Assembly (NCBI GenBank): GCA_942159475.1
Contig: OW804096.1
Location: 37,261,744-37,325,743, forward strand
Direction: 5' to 3'
From: Sthenelais limicola
Lineage: Eukaryota > Annelida > Polychaeta > Phyllodocida > Sigalionidae
DNA: 64,000 nucleotides
Part shown: piece after piece, positions 11,834 through 22,947 of the stretch
Position numbering within the stretch: the stretch's first letter is position 1
Layout: each line of letters begins with the position of its first letter
Notes under the pieces: model-generated
Told to the model about the DNA's origin: nothing
Databases searched by the model: none
The model's input: the letters and a program-made list of their open reading frames with translations, nothing else
Program-made: the position numbers and the translations under genes

Positions 11834-12188
11834 TATAGAATATTACAAGAACTGCATTTTTATTAGGACTGTGTCCCATAGCTGTGAAGCGGACTTATCA
11901 GTTATAAATATTCACTGTAGTATTTTCCTGGCCTTCCAAATATCTTCACACAAACGTTTCAGAGAACTTCCCCCCGTTCTAATCAGTAACTTCAAATTTC
12001 TCTTACTTTTTCCAATTGCCCATGGTACGTGTGTCCATGCACCTATATTCGTCTAAATCACATGTCATGCTGGGCTATTGGGAGGATTGGTGGGTAGGAT
12101 TGGTACCCACCGAAGGAAGGGGAAAAGTGTAGGAGACAATAACAATGTTCCTTCCCTTAGCTTATACAACATGCTGCAATTGTGGTTC

Positions 12189-12697
12189 GGTGTTTCAGAA
12201 CATGTAGAGTCGGCAGCTCTACACATCATGTAAATTCAGCTAATCAAGCTTTACAGAAAAATCAGAATCACTAGGTATATCTAGAACTTTACATTAGGTT
12301 TTGCTCTGATTCAAAAATATCAGTTTGATTATATTAGACCAAGATCTAAATAGAGAAGATGGAACGCGGTGCCAGTAATTGAATATTTATTGGACTTGAT
12401 TGCGTAATTACTAGTACCGAGTTCCATTCACTATTCATTATATGCCCCTAGCATAGACAAATATTGATATGTAAAGCTTTGTTTTGGGTTTTGAACCGTC
12501 ATAAAGTATCTAAAAGCTAAAAGAAAACCGATTCGAATTTTTATGGTACACATAGGATTAACATATTGTTATTGCACCCAACTTATCGCAACTCTCAAAT
12601 GGAATGCGCATATATAATGAACCTCATTTCTGTCTTGAAATTGGGATATTTCAGTAGATTGAAGAAGGCGAATGGTACATTTGTGATGATCTGAACC
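12189..12697 (+). mobile_element. MITE-1 copy split by ~270 bases
   Basis: Left half 12189-12340 and right half 12617-12697 (CTTGAAATTGGGATATTTCA, GATGATCTGAACC). The sequence between is unrelated and unrecognised. Strongly diverged, so an old copy. Confidence 0.6.
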
Positions 12698-12943
12698 GTG
12701 TACATCTCTCTTCTACCCGACCCACTATCTATTGCACAGCAGCTTGGGACAGCTATCGGACAAGGATCAGTGGCCGGTATGATAGCCCCTGTATCCCCCC
12801 AGTCTTCCCTCATCCCCTCCCTCCCCTTCCTCCCCTCCCTCCCTCCCTCCTCCATCCTGAGTGATTCAGTTTAATATCCATCAGCCCAAAGGGCATGATG
12901 GGAAAGGATGACCGCCATCTTTAATCCCTTCACCCTTCAAAGA

Positions 12944-13009
12944 TTAAGTCTGACCCCGACCTTGACAGGTACAGATCGTGACCTTGGGAATTAAAGTTAA
13001 GGTCATGGG
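12944..13009. promoter_or_regulatory. Cluster of nuclear-receptor half-sites
   Basis: TGACC(CC), GACCTTGACA, GTGACCTTGG and TTAAGGTCATGG within 65 bases. TGACCTTG/CAAGGTCA is the ERR/monomer type of half-site. Confidence 0.35.
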
Positions 13010-13257
13010 ATGAGATGAGGTACTTTGGGGAACTTGGAAAGGGATTCCCAGGGAAATGGTGGGATTTCTGCGCATCGCTGCCCATGTCAATTACGCTGTA
13101 TTAAGCGATATATATACCTTGTCTATTTTGATACAGACGATCCTGAGGGAGTTTTGGGGTAAATTGAAAAGAATATTTGCCCATTGAACAGGGTTTGGGG
13201 CTGACTGATGGGATCAAACGGGATTATTGGATACTGGATATAACTGGCGTTGGTATA

Positions 13258-13494
13258 TGGGTCAGATTTTCAGAAAATGTACAATTCGTTTTCACCAATC
13301 CTCTCAAATAACCCACATTTAAGACAAAAATGAGCTTCAAAATGTAGTTTAAGATAGCAGAACTGATACTTTGAATCAATATGATACCAAATATACTCAT
13401 CTATACCTGGTATTAATCTTTTTTTTAGCCAAATTTAGCAGAATTGCCTTATTGTGTAGAGCTGGCAGTTGTACGTTTTCTGAAAATCTGACCC
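13258..13494 (-). mobile_element. MITE-1 copy, TSD TA
   Basis: Subfamily III with intact TGGGTCAG/CTGACCCA ends, flanked by TATA. Confidence 0.9.
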
Positions 13495-13608
13495 ATATAG
13501 GCTGTGTCATCTGGGTAAGCGGAGATCTGTAGACGGGTACCATTCAGGAATGGAAATGGTAGGGAGAGTGGGCGGGAGGACAAGAGGGCCATGTCGTCTG
13601 ACCATGTG

Positions 13609-13895
13609 TATTATTCACCTTCACCAAACCTCTAAAAAATTAATGTAAAATTATTGTCAACGTATTTTAATTCACTATGTTAATTGAATAATGTATTTTG
13701 TACCATAAGGACACGCATGAAAAAGCCTATTGTGTCAGAAATGCGTTATTTGTTTAACATTCATTTAACCATGAATGTTAAACCTCTTCAGCCTGATAAA
13801 CATTTTGAAAATGAAATAAAAATACAGTCCAATATGATCGAACAGGTTTTTGTTAAATTAACGCAATATCAAATATATTCAGATATATCTGAGAG
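13609..13895 (-). mobile_element. Broken MITE-1 copy
   Basis: TTCACCTTCACCAAACCTCT at 13616, then AAATACAGTCC and GCAATATCAAATATATTCAG near 13830-13880. Ends missing, interior rearranged. Confidence 0.5.
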
Positions 13896-13925
13896 ATTGG
13901 CATGTCTCACTGCATAAGGCTATAG

Positions 13926-14012
13926 TGTTTAGCAACATTTCTATCGAAAATTGCAGGAATGTTTTCAACAATATCACAGCTTGTGTAAATGATCGAACTA
14001 ATGTATGATGGG
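13926..14012. repeat. Second copy of the ATGATGGGAAAGATG repeat
   Basis: Aligns over about 85 bases with 1657-1750, with small indels. Confidence 0.6.
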
Positions 14013-14248
14013 AAAGATGCATTCGGGGTTTTTAATCATGTAAAACACGTGTTTTTACTTGAGATATATTTGAGCATATAACTTGCTAAATGTATAATTG
14101 TTAGCTGACAACCTGACCCGAGAGAAGATTGGAGGGCGGGGGTGGGGTTGTGGTGGGGCTGGAGTGTAGGAGAAGAGCAGACGGGGAAGATGAAAATATG
14201 AAAGGAGCAGGGGAAGAAGAAGTAGAGAAAGGAGAACAATAGGAGTGA

Positions 14249-14313
14249 TGGGTCAGATGTTCAGAAAATGCACAATATACAGTTATGAATATCTATCAAA
14301 CTCAGCTAAATTA
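14249..14313 (+). mobile_element. MITE-1 left part, split by element B
   Basis: TGGGTCAGATGTTCAGAAAA to GCTAAATTA, subfamily II. Continues at 21439. Confidence 0.9.
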
Positions 14314-14329
14314 CACTGTCCCGCGCAAC

Positions 14330-14545
14330 GTATCCGCGCGATACGAAAATGAATACGAATTTCTTGTACCCACTTTTGATACGATTTTTTTCGTCTCAGC
14401 GTATTCACGCGGCGTTTTTCGTATCGGCGATTCGCGCAGCGTTTTTCGTATCGGCGATTCGTGCAGCGTTTTTTGTATCAGCGTTTTTCGTATCAGCGTT
14501 TTTCGTATCAGCGTTTTTCGTATCGGCGGTTTTCAGCCAGTTCAA
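14330..14545. repeat. Subterminal repeat array, left end of element B
   Basis: Consecutive units of GCGTTTTTCGTATCGGCGATTC, shortening to GCGTTTTTCGTATCA. Two overlapping forward open frames here are products of the repeat, not genes. Confidence 0.85.
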
Positions 14546-14985
14546 ACGCAGGGGAAATTTAGCTTATATGCTAGGCTTAGGGCCTCTCTAGTTTGATTAG
14601 AACTGAAATATTATACTGGACAAAATAAACAAATATTTCACTAAAAAAAGTGTTTTTTATTCTGCTAATTACGCATTACGCTTATAAATGTACAACATAA
14701 CACATATTTCATTAACAATTCCTAGATTTTATTAATGTGTAATATATGAATACATATCCTTATTTTTTATTTACACGACATTTATTCAAACAGGCACCCA
14801 ACATTATTGTACCATTAAATAGAAATATTAAAAATACACATAAAGAAAGCTCATTACGACTGGAATAATAGAGAATTCACCTTATATACAGTTCCATTTT
14901 CATTTTGTACCTATAGTAAAAGACAACCCTGTTCATCCTAATTACAGTGAAATATTCTTTCTAGGGGCAGGGTCACGATCATAGT

Positions 14986-15136
14986 CTACTGCAAACTGTT
15001 GTCAATTCTGGCATTCCTGGGCGGTTTGGCCTGGTAGTTTAACTTGGATCCAGCAGCCCGCAGGTTGTGACAAATAGCAATGATATCACTGCATCAATGT
15101 CCTTCTTTTCATTTGGCCTGGTGGTCTTGACGGCCT
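14986..15136 (-). pseudogene. Decayed terminal exon inside element B
   Basis: The acceptor CATATTACAG lies at 15137. One frame reads AVKTTRPNEKKDIDA and then runs to an early stop. A second frame, starting in the overlap, reads SDIIAICHNLRAAGSKLNYQ and on to a stop at 14986-14988. A single small indel would explain both halves, so this looks like the last exon of a broken gene. TTTATT near 14766 could be its polyA signal. Family not recognised. Confidence 0.4.
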
Positions 15137-15211
15137 CTGTAATATGATGAAAGAGGAAAAATGTTAATGAAATTGAATATGTTTTACACTAATTGTTTCA
15201 CATATAATTAT

Positions 15212-15262
15212 ATGATGTGTTTGAGTCACAAGTCGCAAAAAAATGTCATTTTTCAAAGTGAC
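15212..15262. mobile_element. MITE-3 left-end fragment
   Basis: ATGATGTGTTTGAGTCACAA, then GTCGCAAAAAAATG only. Confidence 0.5.
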
Positions 15263-15789
15263 CTTTTCGAAAGATTCCTTTATTGAAATGTTCTAATCTC
15301 CCAACGGCATCGTGCTTATGTGGACGAATCTCGTCCTATAATTTGTTTATTATTGCCAGCTCGTCCCATTCTCTCTATTTATAGCCAATATAACCATTCA
15401 GTAATGGTAAAGATAATGACAGCGGCAAGGATGACATGTCATTGACCCTCTGCCCACAAACACATATAACACAATTATTTTTGGAAATTATACAAACATA
15501 TCTAACATTCATTCGACATATGATTGTATGATTGTATTTCCTGTCATCTGTGATGATGCTTGTTAGTATTCCTTGGTGTTTTGATTTTCACAGATAACTT
15601 CATGAACATTCTATCTGTGGAGACTTGAATAAAATCCAATCTGCGACGATGTAGAAACACACAATGAGCTGGGTACGATGACCCACCACTGCTCATTTCT
15701 CAATATGAAACATATCATGAGAGATTAAATTCCAGTGAGGCTCCTTTTCGTATAAGAATAATTATTCCAATGTGTTCAAGATTGATGCG

Positions 15790-16957
15790 GCAGGGTAATG
15801 GAAGGGAAGGGTAATGGGGAGGAGTAATGGGAAGGGTAATGGAGGGGAAGGGTGGATAGAGGGGAAGGGTGGATAGAGGGGAAGGATGGATAGAGGGGAA
15901 GGGTGGACGAGGGGAAGGGTGGATAGAGGGGAAGGGTGGATAGAGGGGAAGGATGGATAGAGGGGAAGGGTGGATAGAGGGGAAGGGTGGATAGAGGGGA
16001 AGGGTGGATAGAGGGGAAGGATGGATAGAGGGGAAGGGTGGACGAGGGGAAGGGTGGATAGAGGGGAAGGGTGGACGAGGGGAAGGGTGGATAGAGGGGA
16101 AGGGTGGATAGAGGGGAAGGGTGGATAGAGGGGAAGGGTGGATAGAGGGGAAGGGTGGATAGAGGGGAAGGATGGATAGAGGGGAAGGGTGGACGAGGGG
16201 AAGGGTGGATAGAGGGGAAGGGTGGATAGAGGGGAAGGGTGGATAGAGGGGAAGGATGGATAGAGGGGAAGGATGGATAGAGGGGAAGGGTGGACGAGGG
16301 GAAGGGTGGATAGAGGGGAAGGGTGGATAGAGGGGAAGGGTGGATAGAGGGGAAGGATGGATAGAGGGGAAGGGTGGACGAGGGGAAGGGTGGATAGAGG
16401 GGAATGGTGGATAGAGGGGAAGGATGGATAGAGGGGAAGGGTGGATAGAGGGGAAGGGGGATAGAGGGGAAGGGGGGATAGAGGGTAAGGGTGGATAGAG
16501 GGGGGAAGGGTGGATAGAGGGGAAGGGTTGACGAGGGGAAGGGTGGATAGAGGGGAAGGGTTGACGAGGGGAAGGGTGGATAGAGGGTAAGGGTGGATAG
16601 AGGGTAAGGGTGGATAGAGGGTAAGGGTGGATAGAGGGTAAGGGTGGATAGAGGGGAAGGGTGGATAGAGGGTAAGGGTGGATAGAGGGGGGAAGGGTGG
16701 ATAGAGGGGAAGGGTGGATAGAGGGTAAGGGTGGATAGATGGGAAGGGTGGATAGAGGGGAAGGGTTGACGAGGGGAAGGGTGGATAGAGGGGAAGGGTG
16801 GACGGGGAGGGGAAGGGTGGATGGAGGTGAAGGGTGGATAGAGGGGATGGGAAGGGGAAGGGTGGATGGGAAGGGTGGATGGGGAGGTGAAGGGTGGATG
16901 GGGAGGGGAAGGATGGATAGAGGGGATGGGGAGGGGAAGGGTGGATGAGGAGGGGAA
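15790..16957. repeat. 17 bp minisatellite (AGGGGAAGGGTGGATAG)
   Basis: About 65 tandem copies of a 17 bp unit, with variants (GATGGATAG, GTGGACG, GGTAAGG) grouped in higher-order blocks near 15850-16400. Because 17 is not a multiple of 3, all frames repeat, and a long minus-strand open frame of 409 codons is an artefact. The plus strand is G-rich and could form quadruplexes. Confidence 0.95.
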
Positions 16958-17625
16958 GGGTGTATGAGTGAGGGGTGGGGTGTATGTGTGAGGGGTGGGG
17001 TGCATGAGTGAGGGATGGGGTGTAAGAGTTAGGGGTGGGGTGTATGTGTGAGGGGTGGGGTGTAAGAGTTAGGGGTAGGGTGTATGAGTGAAGGATGGGG
17101 TGTAAGAGTTAGGGGTAGGGTGTATGAGTGAAGGATGGGGTGTAAGAGTTAGGGGTAGGGTGTATGAGTGAAGGATGGGGTGTAAGAGTTAGGGGTAGGG
17201 TGTATGTGTGAGGGGTGGGGTGTAAGAGTGAGGGTTGGGGTGGGGTGTGAGGGATGGGGTGTATGTGTGAGGGGTGGGGTGTAAGAGTGAGGGGTGGGGT
17301 GTATGTGTGAGGGGTGGGGTGTATGTGTGAGGGGTGGGGTGGGGTGTATGTGCGAGGGGTGGAGTGTAAGAATGAGGGACAGGGTGTATGAGTGAGGGGT
17401 GGGGTATGTGAGTGAGGGGTGGGGTTGTGAGTGTATAAGTGAGGGGTGGGGGGTGTGAGTGAGGGGTAGGTCGTATGAGTGTGGGAGTTAGGGGTGGGAT
17501 ATCTGAGTGAGGGGAGATGTGTATGAGTGAGGGGTGGGGTATAAGAGTGAGAGGTGGGGTGTATGAGTGATTGGTTATGTGTGTGAGTGAGGGGTGTGTG
17601 AGTGAGGGGTTGGGTATAACTTCAA
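16958..17625. repeat. ~20 bp minisatellite (GTGAGGGGTGGGGTGTATGA)
   Basis: Directly abuts the 17 bp array. Units vary between GTATGAGTGA, GTATGTGTGA and GTAAGAGTTA endings. Its minus-strand open frame is a repeat artefact. Ends near TATAACTTCAATCCCACCC. Confidence 0.95.
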
Positions 17626-17692
17626 TCCCACCCTTACAGGTAAGGTTATGAGTGTTGCAGCTGCTAGAACTTGTGTGGTATTTGATACTTAC

Positions 17693-17814
17693 CATGAATT
17701 TAAGGGTGTGGGAATCAAACACAGATTCCGAGACTGGTGCCTATCTTTTTCCATTGAAATCCGTCCATCCTTGCATTTGGGGTCATAAGCTTGGAAATGT
17801 CTGCCACTGACGTG
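17693..17814 (-). pseudogene. Candidate second exon in element B, death-fold-like helix
   Basis: Acceptor TTTGAACAG, 122 bases, donor CATG|GTAAGT. In phase with the candidate first exon it reads TSVADISKLMTPNARMDGFQ, then WKKIGTSLGICV and a stop. The W-K-x-I/L-G-x-x-L-G-I core is typical of death domains, but only about 25 residues are present. The frame ends before the donor, so it may be decayed; another frame is open to the donor. Confidence 0.35.
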
Positions 17815-18752
17815 CTGTTCAAAGAGAACAAATTATATTACTTTAACTTTAAATATTTTGGTGAGATAAATTTTAAAAGCAAATGTCAACGAAATATGAC
17901 AGCCATTTTGCAACTACCCCATTGGACCTTTACTGAATCGTAGAAGTTGGCAGCTCTGCATCGATTATATCAATGTGGTGGTAAACCAATATTTAGCCTA
18001 GTTGTCAGGCTACTGTGTTTTTAAAATTATTTTGATTTAATACACCTGCTTTCGGATTGCCCTTAATTTCACCATTCATACTTCTTGCGGATATATTTAG
18101 TTCAGTACCTTCCCTGTCCATATTTTAAGGTTCATCACAAAATATCTAATATTAACGGAGCTATGTTAATTTTCGTAAGGCTTGTTAATTTGATTAATAC
18201 ACCCCCTTTCAGATTGGTTTTAATTTCATCACACAGACTTCATGTTGTGGATTCATTGAGTTCAATACCTCCCCTGCCGATATCTAAAAGTCCAGTGCTA
18301 AAAACTCAGGTCAACCTGCGGGTGCCATGACCAGTGCAACGGGTGGTCCCATGACCAAACACCCCCCGACCTTACTATATACAGCTAGGTCGGCCTCCTC
18401 AGCGGCCTACAGACCTCCCAAATAACCACCCCAACCTAGGTTAAACCTCCCATTATAATATTTCAATAAAATTAATGCTACATATGCTTTAAAATGAAGC
18501 GGGCTATGTACCCCATGCATGTGTGCTTAATAATAATGAGGCCCATTTTCTATGCTACTGCTTTGTAGGTTAGCTTACTGTTTACTTTAACGGCCATTTT
18601 GGATTGTGTAACATTGCGTAAACAAGATTCAAAACAAGATACTAGATTTAGGCTAATACAAACAAGTGTTTTTTTTTAACAAACAGGTCTTACAATCACT
18701 CTAATAGCCGCTACTGATATTGTAAATGATATATACAATAAATACTTCTTAC

Positions 18753-18859
18753 CTTTTTCGAGATAATCCAGTTGAAGCTGCAGTAAAATGTGCAGGTTTA
18801 AAAAGATGGTTCGAAACAACAGGCGTCACACTTTTAAGCCTGTACACTAGGTGGCGCAT
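18753..18859 (-). CDS. Candidate first exon of the element B gene
   Basis: ATG at 18859-18857, then 35 codons plus AG, ending at donor GAAAAAG|GTAAG. It joins in frame to the exon at 17814. The peptide MRHLVYRLKSVTPVVSNHLF is rich in Arg, Ser and hydrophobic residues without acidic ones, as in mitochondrial targeting peptides. With the second exon the product would be 68 residues. Support is the clean donor and phase match; there is no homology. Confidence 0.3.
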
Positions 18860-18969
18860 CTGTCCAGGCCTACCAGAGACCCTATAGGCCTAATAAACTA
18901 TGGATTGAGATGGTCTAAACTTACGTATACTTTTTGATTGCTTATAATTACATTTTTCTTTTTTTTCCG

Positions 18970-19125
18970 GTTTTCACGGGCGCACAGCCCACTCATTTCT
19001 CATCCTATCATATCCGCTCAGGTGCCATCTAAAAGCCTTATTCAAGAGCTCCAAGAGGCTATTTTGGGTTAGTTCATAGGCCTGTTTGCCACCAAGCAAC
19101 AGCCAAAACACATGTATATCATATC
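18970..19125. repeat. Direct repeat X, copy 1 (second copy at 20710-20865)
   Basis: Shares AAAGCCTTATTCAAGAGCTC-like and TTTGCCACCAAGCAACAGCC-like blocks with 20710-20865 in the same orientation. Function unknown; part of the internal duplication of element B. Confidence 0.6.
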
Positions 19126-19498
19126 GAGCGTTTTTATGGAGCTACACCTGCTAGTTTAACAATATGCACTGTCATATAGCTCCAGAATATTGTCGCGCTA
19201 AATGTTACACCTATGCACTTGGTACATTGTCACGCATGGTCCTATAATCACTTGACAATTGAGTGTAATCGTCAATCACCCTAGACCTGTGTGATAATAG
19301 ACGTGGGGGAGGATGATTTAAGTTGTAATGTTCATTCAGACGTACATTCATGCATCAACAATTGGTAATACTACTGAAACCATGATTAATGTGCACATGG
19401 GGCACCAAATGTTTAGGTATCATGTATCCAGATTATTTCCATTAGATTTTAAAATATCAACAATATCAGACAAGTACCGTACATGTATACATAGTGTG

Positions 19499-19641
19499 AA
19501 CTATCCAGGTAGTGTTAATTTCCCAATAGTTCTGTCCAAACAGTTATTACAGAGGGCACCTCGATTCTATGTTTAAAGTGCCCACCCTTGTCTAATATAA
19601 ATAGCTTTGCATGAATGGTGTCCGCTCAGTTGCAATAGCTG
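19499..19641 (+). promoter_or_regulatory. TATA plus initiator cassette, copy 1
   Basis: TATAAATA at 19596-19603 and TCAGTT at 19626, with the A 32 bases after the first T of the TATA box: a textbook core-promoter spacing. The 140-base block is repeated at 20347-20488 with the same spacing. No gene is seen directly downstream. Confidence 0.5.
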
Positions 19642-20346
19642 AAATCAGAGACTTAAATGATAAAAAAAACCTTTTCTAAAAAGTTAAGACACTCTGTATA
19701 AGTATGTTTAATGATACAATGGAGATCTGGTATCTAGGGGAAAATGTTTTTTTTACGATTTATATGTGAAGTATATCCAAGACCCTTCTCGTTGAGAAAG
19801 GACTATTATATGGATGTTTAATATATATATGCATTTAAGGCACCGCATGAAATCATTGGCTTTGCCTTTTCTATATTACATTAATAGATCAATAGTGGAA
19901 GTGGAAGGATTTGTGAGCCTATTCCGATTTTATCTTGACACAGTACTATTTCTGTATGCCAACATTGGCTTCTGTGAAAACACTATCATAATATAGCAGC
20001 AATGTCACACTTTAAGTTTTAACACTTATTAATGCCCCTTTTCGCTCACTCATACTCATGGGGGTGTGGCATCATTTTCGCACATTTGAAAGCTAAGGTG
20101 AATCTTAAGGGGAGATTATAGCAGTGTTCAGAAATCGCCACAATTGTTAAAAGGGGAGTTATTTAAAAAAAAGTTGTTTATAAGCAATTATTAAATACAT
20201 GTAATAATGGTTGGCTAATGCTTGGCTTTCCACTAGACACTAAAAGGTGGCAAGAGTTTGCTCGCGCTTTTATACTTTGTGAAAGGGTACGGTTCAAAGT
20301 GGCCACGCCCACTTTTACTGTTTGAGTCGTAAACTAATACAGATTT

Positions 20347-20488
20347 CTTGAATATCCAGATAGTGTTAATTTTCCCAATAGTTCTGTCCAAACAGTGATT
20401 ACAGAGGGCGCCTCGATTCTATGTTTGAACTGCCCACCCCAGTCTAATATAAATAGCCTCGCACAAATGTTGTTCGCTCAGTTGCAAG
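20347..20488 (+). promoter_or_regulatory. TATA plus initiator cassette, copy 2
   Basis: TATAAATA at 20448-20455 and TCAGTT at 20478, again 32 bases to the A. Differs from copy 1 by scattered substitutions only, and the promoter motifs are unchanged. Confidence 0.5.
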
Positions 20489-20709
20489 AGAGCTCTCCTA
20501 CCGTTAATGTCTATAATTTTTCTACTTCTCTCCCCTTTATCATGCTTCATGTTTAAGTATAAAATCTGATAGTTGATTTCCGCCTAAAGTAGCCTATACC
20601 TTCTCACACATAATCACCTGATATGTGGTTTGAAGCGTCTACTTTAGGGCTACTACCTAACAAAGGTACAAACCCTTATTTTTAGCTCTATTTTTATTTC
20701 ACACTCTGC

Positions 20710-20865
20710 TGTTTCGCAGGCGCTTAGCTTCTCCACCTTCCATCAGATTGGCTCCGCCCTGGACTTTTCTGAAAGACTTATTCAAGGGCTCTAGGAGGAA
20801 TATTTTGGTTATTCTTTAGACCTATTTGCCGCCAAGCAAAAGCCAAAATACCAACCGCATACCTA
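20710..20865. repeat. Direct repeat X, copy 2
   Basis: Diverged direct copy of 18970-19125 (GACTTATTCAAGGGCTCTAG, TTTGCCGCCAAGCAAAAGCC). Confidence 0.6.
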
Positions 20866-21438
20866 TTATCTACCTATCACAGGTTCAAAGGCCTCGTTCA
20901 GGCTCACTCACTTTTACAATTTCAAACCAACCGATCTTGTCTGCCTTGGTCTCATTTAAAAGCTAATAAATAGACATACTACAGTAATAATTTTCATTTC
21001 TCTACCATTTTTTTTCCCGCCGTGCAAATAGCCAATCTCTGGCCGCCGCATTGCAACCATATACCTTAGGTTAAAACAATTCTAGGTATTTATTTAATGA
21101 GTTTCACCTATTTGGCTGCAAAACGGTTGCTTTTCTTATCATCTAACTATTGTTCGAATTGCATGCCAAATATATGATGTACAAGAGCTTAGCTAATTCC
21201 AATGACTGACCAATAATCGCGCATCCAAAACTCAATACGAAAAACGCAGCGCGAATACGGAGGGTATAAAATTTCGTCTCCATGATTCAAATGACCGCTT
21301 TTCGTCTCAGATGTTCGCGCAATTTCGTCACCACTGTTCACCAGTAGCTTTCGCGGTGCTCTGAAGACAAACAACGTCTCCATGAAGACGAAATAATTTG
21401 TCGCTCCGTATCGCGCGGGTACGGCGGGCGGGAGAGTG

Positions 21439-21612
21439 TAGAGTGAAAATTGACAAGAACCAGGTATATCTGAGTGTATTCTGTATTGTATCCATTCAAT
21501 AAATCTGTCTGGTTATGTTGAACTGTATTTTGAACCTGATTTTCATCTTAAATTTGGGTTATTTGAGAGGATTGGTGAAGGCATATTGTACGTTTTCTGA
21601 AGATCTGACCCT
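21439..21612 (+). mobile_element. MITE-1 right part, split by element B
   Basis: TAGAGTGAAAATTGACAAGA to GATCTGACCC. With 14249-14313 it makes one complete subfamily II copy. Confidence 0.9.
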
Positions 21613-21844
21613 GGTATAAATCTCAGACATCTCAGAGGAATAACATCTCCCTGTTTCATAACATTCAATTATGAATTCTGAGAATTATCTAAAGAATTCA
21701 AAACTGAGACATATATAATTATGATATGAGTATTTTTGTCGAAAGCCTCTGCATCATAAAGTAATTTAATTCAGAGTGGCATAACACAAGTTCATTCCTT
21801 ACCTATATACCAGCCATTCTGGAACAGTGTTTCGGTTAGAAATG

Positions 21845-22366
21845 CGATATGTCCCAGAACAATAACTCATAAGTCGCAAAAGGTGAGATTTTCTAGGAAA
21901 AAAACAATCCACAAGAATTTGTATTAGTGCTCTTTGTCGCATAAACAATTCTCTGAAGTTTTAAGACTTTGCTTTGAGTAAACTGTGCGTTTCCAAGGTC
22001 CACCGGAGGCAATATGTGATGTGTTTTAGGAAAATGAGTCACAAGTTGCAAAAAATGGATTTTGAAATATCATTATATTTGAAAAGATAAGATCAGGACG
22101 ATTCCAAGGATAGTAAACAGCTAATAATCTAATAAATATTCCTATATTTTAAGTTTGATATTTTTGTTTTTGAAAAAAAAACTTTGCACTATTTCTTCAG
22201 GGCAATAACCAGTAAAGTAATTAAATGTCCATGTGTTCATGTTCTAGACAATGTTAAGTACCCAAAAAAATAAAAACATTCACACAAAGACATCTTGTGA
22301 ATAAAACACTTTGAAAAATAGGAATTTTGCGACTTATGACTCATTTTCCTTAAACATATCACAATT
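21845..22366. mobile_element. MITE-3 copy with a partial copy in front
   Basis: Complete copy 22014-22366 (ATGTGATGTGTTTTAGGAAA ... TTTTGCGACTTATGACTCAT). 21845-22010 has a second AACTCATAAGTCGCAAAAGG and looks like a broken partner. Confidence 0.75.
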
Positions 22367-22479
22367 GATAAACACTGGATGACTCCAGCTACAAAACTGC
22401 TGTTCTGCACTTCAAATACAAAAGCCAATCAATAATTCCTTACCCCTATCAAGCTGCTGACCAGCTATCCAATTGCATC

Positions 22480-22800
22480 CGACCCCCCAGTCCCCAAACG
22501 GACTAAAAAGTAATTCTTATTCAGCGATTTTCCCTCCGTTCCTTCCCCTTCCTCATCCCCTTGCCCATTTGCCAAGGTTACATCGGCAATCTCAGGCCAA
22601 AGCCCTATGCCCTGTTAAAGGCTAGATTAAATACCAGCCAAATCCCACCACCGCCGTGTTGAGAAAACTCCGCAGGGGAACTAATCCCGGGGGACCTTCC
22701 CAAGGTTAATCCATCCCCTGAAGGACACTCTGGGGGTGCAGATGCCCCGCGGACCTCCGTAATAGACCAAGATCCGGGGCCTACAGGGACGGAGAGAGGT
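22480..22800. other. GC-rich non-repetitive block
   Basis: Lacks the MITE families and is clearly richer in G+C than its flanks, with GGGGGACC, CCCCGCGG and TCCGGGGCC. No sustained open frame. Could be a regulatory element. Confidence 0.3.
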
Positions 22801-22947
22801 CAGAAAGAGGGGCAGATGGACCAGGGGTAAGGTTATAGGCAGGTCTCTATCCATATTAATAATTAAATGCCTTAGTAATTAGTGAATAGGTTAAAAGACA
22901 TTTGATTAATAGATGTTGTGAGTGTGTGTTTCCATATAGTGAGTGCA

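Larger units (their letters stand above)
14314..21438 (-). mobile_element. Element B: 7.1 kb DNA transposon inserted in a MITE-1 copy
   Basis: The left end CACTGTCCCGCGCAACGTAT and the right end (inverse CACTCTCCCGCCCGCCGTAC) share the block CCGCGCGATACG. The insertion splits a MITE-1 copy (14249-14313 and 21439-21612) at a TA, which is now present on both sides. Subterminal regions (14325-14540 and 21205-21430) contain many TTTTTCGTATC/ACGAAA and GCGC repeats. CACT ends suggest a CACTA/CMC-like element; there is no intact transposase. It carries two minisatellites, a duplicated promoter cassette and a decayed spliced minus-strand gene. Confidence 0.8.

Noticed and set aside
14285..14596. Two overlapping forward open frames
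   Set aside because: Subterminal repeats of element B.
15776..17005. 409-codon minus-strand open frame rich in Pro, Ser and Leu
   Set aside because: It is a translation of the 17 bp minisatellite; no splice or start support.
15790..17625. CRISPR array
   Set aside because: Contiguous tandem repeats without unique spacers, in a eukaryotic genome.
17189..17722. 177-codon minus-strand open frame
   Set aside because: Read from the ~20 bp minisatellite.
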